Positions 55,462-62,999 of a stretch of 64,000 nt of DNA are shown in pieces. The position numbers and the translations under genes were made by a program. The notes beneath the pieces are model-generated. The model had not been told where the DNA came from and did not search any database. It saw only the letters and a list, made by a program, of their open reading frames with translations. Every line of letters starts with the position of its first letter. Within the stretch, counting starts at the first letter, position 1. Origin of the DNA: an uncultured Prevotella sp. (lineage in GTDB: Bacteria; Bacteroidota; Bacteroidia; Bacteroidales; Bacteroidaceae); the NCBI GenBank assembly GCA_934217675.1, contig CAKQCV010000007.1:1-64000 (forward strand). The letters run 5' to 3'.

Positions 55462-57213
55462 ATGGGACGTTTAGCGGTTGCGTGCGCATTTTTCTTTCTT
55501 TCTTTTCATGCAAACGCTCAAACTTATTTTAGCTGTGATTTCGAAAAAGGAATCCCGGCAGATTTTACATTGCAAGATTATGACCAAAATGAGCCTTCGG
55601 CTTCAATGAAGAAAATCGGTTTCGGTGTTGGTATGCCATGGATTTCCGTTGCCACGAACAAGGCAGAGACAAACCATGCTGCATGCAGCACATCATGGTA
55701 TGCCAAGGCGGGAACATCTGATGATTGGATGATAACGCCAGTGATAACCTTGTCTGGAGAGAATCCAGTGATAAGTTGGAAAGCGATGGCTGCCGATGCA
55801 AAACATGCCGATGGCTATGCTGTATATCTCTCAACCGATGGTGGAACAGACAAGTTGTCATTTGATATGACAAATCCCCTGTATTCTGTTGCAAAGGAAG
55901 AAGCAGATTGGGTGGAGCATACCATTTCGCTTAAAGATTATGTGGGAAAGTCTATACGTGTGGCTTTTGTAAACAACTCAACAGATTGCAGCCGCTTGTA
56001 TGTTGACGATATAACTGTTGCAGAATATCATAAAGTTACACTTGTTCCTGATTTGAATCGTTTCGTAAATAAAACAGGAGAATTATCTGTTGGCGGTACG
56101 GTTTCAACAAAAGAAGCTATGCCGATAAACGGCTTTACGATAGGAATGGAGGCTCAAGGCGAGACAACTACCCAACATTTCTCTGCGGAGGTGGCAACAA
56201 CAGCCCCTGTCAAGTTTACTCTTGATCGCAAGCTTACTATAGGCAAGCATGAGACTATACCTTATAAAATATGGGTTGAGGCAGACAGCGACAGACAGAC
56301 ACTGGAAAGCTCTGTTACGAGCTATCCGCAGAAAGCCGTATGCGAGGAAGGCACCGGAACATGGTGTGGATGGTGTGTAAGAGGATTGGTGATGCTCGAT
56401 TCGATAAAAAAGAACTATACCGACCGCATTATTGGTATTGCCGCACACAGTGGCGACAAGATGAAGAGCGACTATGTGAGCAAAATTTCACAATATCTTG
56501 GCTCTTCTTATCCTACAGGAAACGTAAACCGTAGGCAGAAATGCGACCCGAAAGATTTTATACATATAGCGGAAACAATACTAAATCTTGATGAAATATT
56601 CTCTGATATAGATTTGACAACAGCTTTCGACAAGCAAACACGCACCGTGACGGCTACAACAACACTGCATTTTGCTGAGGCTCAAAAAGATAACAATCTT
56701 GCATTGGCATACGCCATCTTGGAGAATGCTGTGCATCAGCCAGGTGACGACAACTACAAACAGCATAACAGTTATGCCAATGGTGAAGCAGGTGTTATGG
56801 GAGGATATGAAAAGTATGGTGAATATATTCCATCAGAAGTGATGTATTACAACGATGTGGCACGTGGATTTGTTGACGATCTGCTCGGTATTGATGGTAG
56901 TGTGCCTCAAGATGTGGAGGCAGAACAGGCTGTTGTAGACGAGCGTACTTTCACACTGCCCGACAATATCTTTGTTGATGACAATGTGGAAATTGTGGTT
57001 ATGTTGATTGACAAGACCGATGGCAGAATTGTCAATGCACAGAACGTGGCGCTTGTTCCAGGTAGTAGCTCAGGAATAAGTGGGGTGAAAGACAATTCTC
57101 AGACCGGTAAAACTGTTGTGTATTCCTTAAATGGTGTGCGCTTGAATGGTTTAGAGCGCGGAATCAATATTATCCGCACCAGTGACGGACATATTGTAAA
57201 GGTCATAAAGTAA
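55462..57213 (+). CDS. Secreted Omp28-like protein with thioredoxin-type WCGWC site
   Basis: A 583-residue exported protein. After the signal peptide (MGRLAVACAFFFLSFHANA) comes a jelly-roll module of the choice-of-anchor type (about 22-190, starting YFSCDFEKGIPADFT), then a beta domain and an Omp28-like thioredoxin-fold domain with EEGTGTWCGWCVRG near residue 300, in which the two Cys are in CxxC spacing. The C-terminus has VVYSLNGVRLNG and ends ERGINIIRTSDGHIVKVIK, the same tail type as the two large secreted proteins. A disulfide-handling or surface-anchoring role fits. It has its own promoter and lacks the structured leader. Confidence 0.85.
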   Translation: MGRLAVACAFFFLSFHANAQTYFSCDFEKGIPADFTLQDYDQNEPSASMKKIGFGVGMPWISVATNKAETNHAACSTSWYAKAGTSDDWMITPVITLSGENPVISWKAMAADAKHADGYAVYLSTDGGTDKLSFDMTNPLYSVAKEEADWVEHTISLKDYVGKSIRVAFVNNSTDCSRLYVDDITVAEYHKVTLVPDLNRFVNKTGELSVGGTVSTKEAMPINGFTIGMEAQGETTTQHFSAEVATTAPVKFTLDRKLTIGKHETIPYKIWVEADSDRQTLESSVTSYPQKAVCEEGTGTWCGWCVRGLVMLDSIKKNYTDRIIGIAAHSGDKMKSDYVSKISQYLGSSYPTGNVNRRQKCDPKDFIHIAETILNLDEIFSDIDLTTAFDKQTRTVTATTTLHFAEAQKDNNLALAYAILENAVHQPGDDNYKQHNSYANGEAGVMGGYEKYGEYIPSEVMYYNDVARGFVDDLLGIDGSVPQDVEAEQAVVDERTFTLPDNIFVDDNVEIVVMLIDKTDGRIVNAQNVALVPGSSSGISGVKDNSQTGKTVVYSLNGVRLNGLERGINIIRTSDGHIVKVIK

Positions 57214-57242
57214 GGTCACTAAAGCTAAAAAATTTAATTGAT

Positions 57243-57294
57243 ATTTTGCCATAACTGATGTATTTATTATTTTTGCATCCAGTTATGGCAAAAT
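57243..57294 (+). promoter_or_regulatory. Promoter of regulator 2 enclosed by a perfect 15-bp inverted repeat
   Basis: TTTG (57245-57248), 19 nt, TATTTTTG (57268-57275) is an exact promoter. ATTTTGCCATAACTG (57243-57257) and its exact reverse complement (57280-57294) flank it; the left arm covers the -33 element and the right arm covers the transcription start and the ATG at 57285. Confidence 0.8.
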
Positions 57295-59009
57295 TCTTTC
57301 TTTCAACATTGATATTCTTGCTTGTATCTATGCATTGTCGTGCAGCTGCGAATGATGTGAGTGACGAATTCTATAGACTTAGAAATATCGACAACAAAAC
57401 TTTGCTTGACAGAGGATACAAGTGTATTGAACAAGCAAAATACGACAGTTCGATGGTGTACTATTCCATGGTAGTAAACCGCTACTATGACAATAGTTAT
57501 GCCAAGAAAGATGTGCTATACATTATAAAGGCAATGCAGAATTTGGGCATTATCTATATGGTATACAGTTATGACTATAAGAAGTCATACGAATATCTTC
57601 TTGAAGCAAAGGAACTTGCTGAACAGACAAAATCTTATGAAAAACTTCCAAATATATATAATTGTATTGCGAATATTCTGCAATTGTCAAAGGAGGACAA
57701 TAATTCGGATGATGCAACAGATGTTATAAACACGCTTCGCAAGTCTTTCAATATGTCGCTTAAACTAAAAGACTATAAAACACTTGCACTCGCAATGGAA
57801 AATCTTGTGTCATTGGGTTTTGAAAGAAAACGGAAAGCATATGATATTTCAAAAGAGATAAAAGTTTTTCGTAAGGCATGTATTGATATGAAAAACAGTG
57901 ATATACGTCAGTCTTTGTATATGTGCTCAGCTTATGAAGAATATAAGCAAAATAATAAAGCAAGAGCTATATCAATATTGAAGCAAGCTATAAATACAGA
58001 AAGCAGTAATCCTTTGGCGTATCGCGGTATACTGTCGTTGCATGGACTGATAACGAAAATATATATAGAGGCTAAACAGTATGACAAGGCTATTGTTTCT
58101 ATAAACACAGCACTTGGTATTGCACGCAAAAATAATAGCCTTGACTTCATAACCACGTTATATAGTAAACTCTCTAACATATATAGACAAAAGGGTGATT
58201 CTGTCTTGGCAAACAAATGGGAGCTGGAATATCTCCGGAACAACCAAAGAATGCAAGGTGAAGGACAACTTTCTTCGGTGAAGAACGTTAAGTTTATGCG
58301 AGAGCTTAACAAGGCAAATGAACAGGTTAAAGAACTTTCAGAAAAGCGTCGTCTGCAGAATATCTTGTTCTGTTGCGCCATGTTGGTGATGATAATCATC
58401 GGAATTCTTCTTTACAGAATATATCGCGCTAATAGAAAAATACGTTCAAACAACCGACATCTCTATTGTAACTATGTGGATATGCTTGGCAAGGAGGAAC
58501 AAGCTAAAAAACAGAGGGAAATAAACGAAAAGCGTATTGCTGAACTTGAAGTTCAGCTCAAGAATGCTATGAGTGCAGAGGTTCATTCTGTCGTAAGTTC
58601 TAATGATACAGAGATGTCGCAGAAAGTGAAATACCAAAATAGCCGCATGACAGAGGATGATACTAAAGAGCTTTATTCAGCAGTTGTGAATATAATGGAA
58701 AGTTCTAAAGAAATATATAAGCTCGGTTTTAATGTGGAGCGTTTGAGCGAACTGGTGCATAGTCGTCCACGTTATGTTTCTCAAGCAATAAATCAGGAGT
58801 ATGGTTCAAATTTCAATTCACTTCTGAATGAATACAGAATAAAGGAAGCATGCCGTCGACTTGTGGAAAATCCCGACTATATTAATATGACTATTGAAGG
58901 AATAGCCGAGAGCGTTGGTTTTAAGTCGAGAACGAGTTTTGGTGCACTTTTCAAAAGTATAACTGGATTATCGCCTTCTGCATACCAGAAAATGTCTCGT
59001 ATGGGATAA
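57285..59009 (+). CDS. TPR-containing transmembrane AraC-type regulator 2
   Basis: A 574-residue sensor-regulator built like regulator 1: signal peptide (MAKFFLSTLIFLLVSMHCRA), TPR-like periplasmic repeats (about 25-330), one membrane helix (about 357-378), a coiled coil (about 385-430) and a C-terminal AraC-type domain (NVERLSELVHSRPRYVSQAI and GIAESVGFKSRTSFGALFKSITGLSPSAYQ). The ATG at 57285 is required because an in-frame ATG at 57258 lies upstream of the -7 element. The leader is only about 5 nt. It stands 231 bp before the second large secreted gene, its likely target. Confidence 0.88.
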   Translation: MAKFFLSTLIFLLVSMHCRAAANDVSDEFYRLRNIDNKTLLDRGYKCIEQAKYDSSMVYYSMVVNRYYDNSYAKKDVLYIIKAMQNLGIIYMVYSYDYKKSYEYLLEAKELAEQTKSYEKLPNIYNCIANILQLSKEDNNSDDATDVINTLRKSFNMSLKLKDYKTLALAMENLVSLGFERKRKAYDISKEIKVFRKACIDMKNSDIRQSLYMCSAYEEYKQNNKARAISILKQAINTESSNPLAYRGILSLHGLITKIYIEAKQYDKAIVSINTALGIARKNNSLDFITTLYSKLSNIYRQKGDSVLANKWELEYLRNNQRMQGEGQLSSVKNVKFMRELNKANEQVKELSEKRRLQNILFCCAMLVMIIIGILLYRIYRANRKIRSNNRHLYCNYVDMLGKEEQAKKQREINEKRIAELEVQLKNAMSAEVHSVVSSNDTEMSQKVKYQNSRMTEDDTKELYSAVVNIMESSKEIYKLGFNVERLSELVHSRPRYVSQAINQEYGSNFNSLLNEYRIKEACRRLVENPDYINMTIEGIAESVGFKSRTSFGALFKSITGLSPSAYQKMSRMG

Positions 59010-59135
59010 GTTCCTTCTGTCTTTAATCATACATGAAGTCATGGTAATATCCTGTTTTGTGTGACTAAAATGACTTTATTCGTGATTTAATACATCAATA
59101 TGTTGCTTGTTTGCTTGTGTTTCTTTCAAATTGTA

Positions 59136-59143
59136 TAATTTTG
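59136..59143 (+). promoter_or_regulatory. Promoter -7 element of secreted protein gene 2
   Basis: TAATTTTG, with TTG 18 nt upstream (59115-59117). Confidence 0.6.
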
Positions 59144-59147
59144 CCGT

Positions 59148-59223
59148 CGAAAAGAAAGAACCGCATGCAGGCATCGGACCTATGATTGCATTGCGGGTGC
59201 ATAACAAGAAGAAGGTTCAACCT
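59148..59223 (+). ncRNA. Structured 5' leader with predicted H-type pseudoknot (copy 2)
   Basis: It starts with the same CGAAAAGAAAGAAC as copy 1 (59148-59161). Stem 1 pairs CCGCATGCA (59161-59169) with TGCA-T-TGCGG (59187-59196, one bulged T). Stem 2 pairs loop bases GGACCT (59176-59181) with AGGTTC (59213-59218), with one GU pair. The 16-nt distance between stem 1 and the downstream strand equals that in copy 1. A competing local hairpin AGGTT/AACCT (59213-59223) could exclude stem 2. Confidence 0.6.
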
Positions 59224-59240
59224 ATTAATAACATAAGCAC

Positions 59241-61721
59241 ATGGGAAAAAGATTTACTCTTATTTCAGCTGCGGCAATTGCACTGACACTTTATTCTGGT
59301 AATGCTGTTGCAGGCACAACTGGTACAGAACGCCCACGCTTTGTTTGGGCAAAGCAGACTTCAAAGAATTTATTCAAGAGAAACGTAAGCAAAGTGGCTT
59401 CTTATACAGCTTCACCACTGAAAGTACAAAAGGCACAGGGTATAATGGAGGCTGTACTCGTAAACGAGGACTTCTCGGCTTTGACTACAGGAACAGTGGA
59501 GAAACCAGACACTACGAAAATGCTTGCATGTGAATATAGTGGATATTCTGATAATGGAATATTTATCGACAACTCGCTCACTAAGGATGGCACATGGTTT
59601 GGTAACTTCGTGTATTCTGCTGGAGGTGCAATAGCTTTGAAAACATACAACCCTCAGCAAATAGCTTATCTATGTACTCCAATTGGAGATTATTCGGGTG
59701 ATTTGACAATTACTTTCAAGGTTAAGGCTAATCCTGCTTTAATAACTACAGATGAAGGATATTCTAAACTGACAGGTTCTTCTATTGGTGTGGAAGTGTG
59801 TACAGGAGGATATACAGGCATGGAAAGTGCAAAAACTGATGATGAAAGCGGAAGGTTTGACAAGAGAATCTACGAGAAAGACGGTTGGCAGGAGGTTACT
59901 TATACTTTGAAAAATTATTCTGCCAACAACGATGGCTACGTATGCTTCTATACCGAAGGCTCTATCGTTATCGATGATGTGAAGATAAAGGCTGGAAGCT
60001 CCTTCCTTGCTAATCCAGTAATCGAAGGAATTACCGATTTCCAGAAGAACAACTTTACCATAGCATGGCAACCGACGCGTAAGGCGTTCAACTATTATGT
60101 AGACCTCTACACAAGGCATTATCTGTCTGACGAAGATTCTGAATATAAGGCAGACTTCAACGACGGTACTCTTCCGGAAAATTTCGAGACGACATCTACG
60201 AAATTCTCTGACAATGAGGGAACTGACAATTCGAAAGCCTTGATACTTGCTAACGGAGATTCGTTTACTGTTCCTACAAACGGCAACGATTACAAGACTG
60301 CACATTTCTCGCTGAAGGTTGTAGACCCAACAGTAGACCCGACCGACCCTTATGCACAGTATTATGTGCAGGGTAGTATTCTCATCGACCTGAAGAATGC
60401 TGACGGATGGAAGAATATCGGTGAATATTATGCCATGGGCTTCTGGAATGATGCCGATGTGGTGAAACTGGAGGAAGAATACAGCAAGTTCGCCAAGGGT
60501 GGTTTCACACAGCTCCGTCTGCGTGTGGATGACATGAACGAGGGAGCATATTTCGTTCTCGACGATGTTGATGTAACGGCAAAGCCGGAATTTGAGTATC
60601 AGATTGTGGGCGGTGACTATTACACAGACCTAAAAGAAGACTACTGTTATACTGCTTCTACAAGTAAGACAAGTTATACATTCAAAGACCTTGACCCGAA
60701 CACCGAGTATTGGTATGGTGTGCGTGCTCACTACGTGAGTCAGTTCTCTGAGCGTAGCTTTACTCATGCCCTCGGTGTTGCTGCTCCAGATGTAAAGGAC
60801 GCAACAGATATCGACAGTCGCGGTTCGTTCACGGCAAACTGGGACGCTGCTCCAAAAGCAACAGGCTACACTGTAAACTGCTATGGAGTGAAGACCGTTG
60901 AAGAGGCTACTGAGGATTATCCTATACTTGAAGAAGACTTTAGTAACGTTGATGCAAATGTTACTTCAGCGACAAGCATTGCAGATGCTACACCAGTGAA
61001 CAATGAGGAGACTTCATCGCTTGATGCTTATACCAAATTCCCAGGATGGACTGGAGACAACAACTCGCTCGTACAGGGTATGCTTGGTGCTGTAGGCGAT
61101 TATGACTATACATACGGACGTATATTTACACCGGAGTTAGACCTTTCACATGCGGATGAATGTAATCTGACATTGAAACTCTATGGCGATGCCAACGATA
61201 ACATTGGTATAAAGATGAATGGGACAATATACTATTTAGTATTGTCTGAGAATGGAATTGCTGACGGAACAGTTACGCTTCCTGTTACGGAACCTCGTCA
61301 GAAGATAGGCTTCTTCTCTTACAACTCAGCTCCGTTTGTAATCGACTACATCAAAGTTGGTCAGTCTCTTGCCAAGGGTGCAAAGGTTCTGACATGGCTT
61401 GCAGACGGTGAGACTGATGCAAAGACCCTGTCGTACACATTCACCGGTCTTGATGCTTACGACTTCACCGATTTCGGATATGATGTTACATCACACTATC
61501 AGTATGATGATAATACTTCAACATCATCTCTTACTCCTTCGGGTATTGTCTTTGTAGACCTTATAAACGGCACTTCGGGCATTAAGGATTTGCAGAACAC
61601 TGCTGACGCTAAGGTTGTGGCACGGTATACAGCCGACGGACAGCTTGTTTCAACTCCAGTAAAGGGTTTGAACATCTTGAAGTTGAGTAATGGAAAGATT
61701 GTAAAGGTTATTGTGAAATAA
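59241..61721 (+). CDS. Large secreted multidomain surface protein 2
   Basis: An 826-residue exported protein, full-length paralogue of the protein at 52839. Signal peptide MGKRFTLISAAAIALTLYSG, then jelly-roll-like modules (NEDFSALTTGTVEKPD; EEDFSNVDANVTS) and fibronectin-III-like modules (NNFTIAWQPTRKAFNYYVDL; GSFTANWDAAPKATGYTVN). It ends VKGLNILKLSNGKIVKVIVK. The phrase ATDID-x-RGSFTANW is shared nearly word for word with the first copy, and spacing of all modules is kept, but overall identity is moderate, so the duplication is old. Function unknown; surface location is inferred from signal peptide and tail. Confidence 0.82.
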   Translation: MGKRFTLISAAAIALTLYSGNAVAGTTGTERPRFVWAKQTSKNLFKRNVSKVASYTASPLKVQKAQGIMEAVLVNEDFSALTTGTVEKPDTTKMLACEYSGYSDNGIFIDNSLTKDGTWFGNFVYSAGGAIALKTYNPQQIAYLCTPIGDYSGDLTITFKVKANPALITTDEGYSKLTGSSIGVEVCTGGYTGMESAKTDDESGRFDKRIYEKDGWQEVTYTLKNYSANNDGYVCFYTEGSIVIDDVKIKAGSSFLANPVIEGITDFQKNNFTIAWQPTRKAFNYYVDLYTRHYLSDEDSEYKADFNDGTLPENFETTSTKFSDNEGTDNSKALILANGDSFTVPTNGNDYKTAHFSLKVVDPTVDPTDPYAQYYVQGSILIDLKNADGWKNIGEYYAMGFWNDADVVKLEEEYSKFAKGGFTQLRLRVDDMNEGAYFVLDDVDVTAKPEFEYQIVGGDYYTDLKEDYCYTASTSKTSYTFKDLDPNTEYWYGVRAHYVSQFSERSFTHALGVAAPDVKDATDIDSRGSFTANWDAAPKATGYTVNCYGVKTVEEATEDYPILEEDFSNVDANVTSATSIADATPVNNEETSSLDAYTKFPGWTGDNNSLVQGMLGAVGDYDYTYGRIFTPELDLSHADECNLTLKLYGDANDNIGIKMNGTIYYLVLSENGIADGTVTLPVTEPRQKIGFFSYNSAPFVIDYIKVGQSLAKGAKVLTWLADGETDAKTLSYTFTGLDAYDFTDFGYDVTSHYQYDDNTSTSSLTPSGIVFVDLINGTSGIKDLQNTADAKVVARYTADGQLVSTPVKGLNILKLSNGKIVKVIVK

Positions 61722-61753
61722 CAACATTTTATTAAAGTTTTTCTCTTTATTGT

Positions 61754-61797
61754 ATCCTCATTTCATGCTTAAAGGCAATGAAATGAGGATATTTATG
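61754..61797 (+). terminator. Intrinsic terminator after secreted protein gene 2
   Basis: ATCCTCATTTCAT and ATGAAATGAGGAT form a perfect 13-bp stem followed by ATTTAT. Confidence 0.75.
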
Positions 61798-61861
61798 TTA
61801 TTCAGAGTTAAAGAATATTTGAATGATACTGTTTGTTTCCTGTTTTATAAATATAAATAGC

Positions 61862-61869
61862 TACTTTTG
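61862..61869 (+). promoter_or_regulatory. Promoter -7 element of the BASS-like gene
   Basis: TACTTTTG, 33 nt before the ATG; no good -33 element. Confidence 0.5.
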
Positions 61870-61902
61870 CACAGAGTATCTTAAAAGTAGGTATATAGAG
61901 TA

Positions 61903-62868
61903 ATGGGTATTGTATCATTCTTGAAGAAGTGGACACTGATTTGTGCCCTTGTGTTTGGAACAGTAATATATTTGTTGTTTTCAGAGATTCCGTTCTTACA
62001 GCCAATAGGCAATGCTGTTGGACCATGGTGTGTGGAACTTGTGCCGTGTGTTATCTTTGCATTGTTATATGTAACATTCTGCAAAATAGATATGGAGAAT
62101 ATGCGGCCTCGTACATGGCATTTTTGGCTTCAGTTTATACGTACGGCTATATCAGGATTCTTTGTACTGCTGATTATTATGTTCGGAGGTATTAGCTCAG
62201 AGCTAAAGCTCGTTCTTGAGGGATGTTTTATCTGCTTTATCTGTCCTACGGCAGCTTCTGCAGCTGTAGTTACCGAGAAACTTGGCGGTAGTATAGCTTC
62301 GCTTACGGTTTATACATTGATAGCAAACATCGTAACGTCGATAATCATTCCTTTGTTTTTCCCGATGGTGGAGAAAGGTAGCGACATAACTTTTATCTAT
62401 GCGTTTATGATGATTCTTCGAAGAGTGGTTACAGTGCTATTAGTTCCTCTTTGCCTTGCATTGCTGACTCGACGTTATTTGCCAAAAGTGGCAAACAAGA
62501 TAAAAAGTTATAAGAATCTTGCATTTTATATGTGGGGTTTTAATTTGTCGATAGTCACAGGAATGACAGTCCACAATATCATTGACGCTACTGTTGGCGG
62601 ATGGACCCTTTTTCTTTTGCTCGTATTGCCTTTATTTATAACGATAATCCAGTTCTCTATAGGTAAGTGGGTTGGTGGATTCTATGGCGACAGAGTCAGC
62701 GCAGGACAAGCCCTTGGACAGAAAAATACCATTGTCGGTATCTGGCTCACAGTAACTTTTTTGAATCCTGTGGCAGCTGTAGCACCAGGAGCCTACGTGC
62801 TGTGGCAGAATTTGGTAAACTCATGGCAATTGTGGTGTAAGGATAAGTATGGGTATCTGAAGTGGTAA
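61903..62868 (+). CDS. BASS/BART-superfamily membrane transporter
   Basis: A 321-residue inner-membrane protein with nine to ten helices. CPTAASAAVVTEKLGGSIASLTVYTLIANI in the middle and a late GQKNTIVGIWLTVTFLNPVAAVAPGAYVLWQNL segment resemble the crossing helices of bile-acid:sodium symporter-like proteins. Members of this superfamily import organic anions with sodium. The substrate is unknown. No operon partner is evident. Confidence 0.72.
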   Translation: MGIVSFLKKWTLICALVFGTVIYLLFSEIPFLQPIGNAVGPWCVELVPCVIFALLYVTFCKIDMENMRPRTWHFWLQFIRTAISGFFVLLIIMFGGISSELKLVLEGCFICFICPTAASAAVVTEKLGGSIASLTVYTLIANIVTSIIIPLFFPMVEKGSDITFIYAFMMILRRVVTVLLVPLCLALLTRRYLPKVANKIKSYKNLAFYMWGFNLSIVTGMTVHNIIDATVGGWTLFLLLVLPLFITIIQFSIGKWVGGFYGDRVSAGQALGQKNTIVGIWLTVTFLNPVAAVAPGAYVLWQNLVNSWQLWCKDKYGYLKW

Positions 62869-62999
62869 GAGTAAGTTCTTCAGCCTTTCCATGCAATATT
62901 TGTGGCATAACTCTGATTTGTAAATATAAAAAGGAGTTCATTATTTGTTACTCTCAAAAACATGTAGTAACTTTACAACCCAAACAAAAAACAATAGAT

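Noticed and set aside
57258..57284. Earlier ATG of regulator 2 at 57258
   Set aside because: It lies upstream of the -7 promoter element, so it would not be in the mRNA from that promoter; the signal peptide also starts at 57285.
57243..57294. Inverted repeat at regulator 2 as an invertible (phase-variable) promoter
   Set aside because: Only 22 bp lie between the arms, too short for known site-specific inversion in Bacteroidetes, and inversion would remove the start codon context; an operator fits better.
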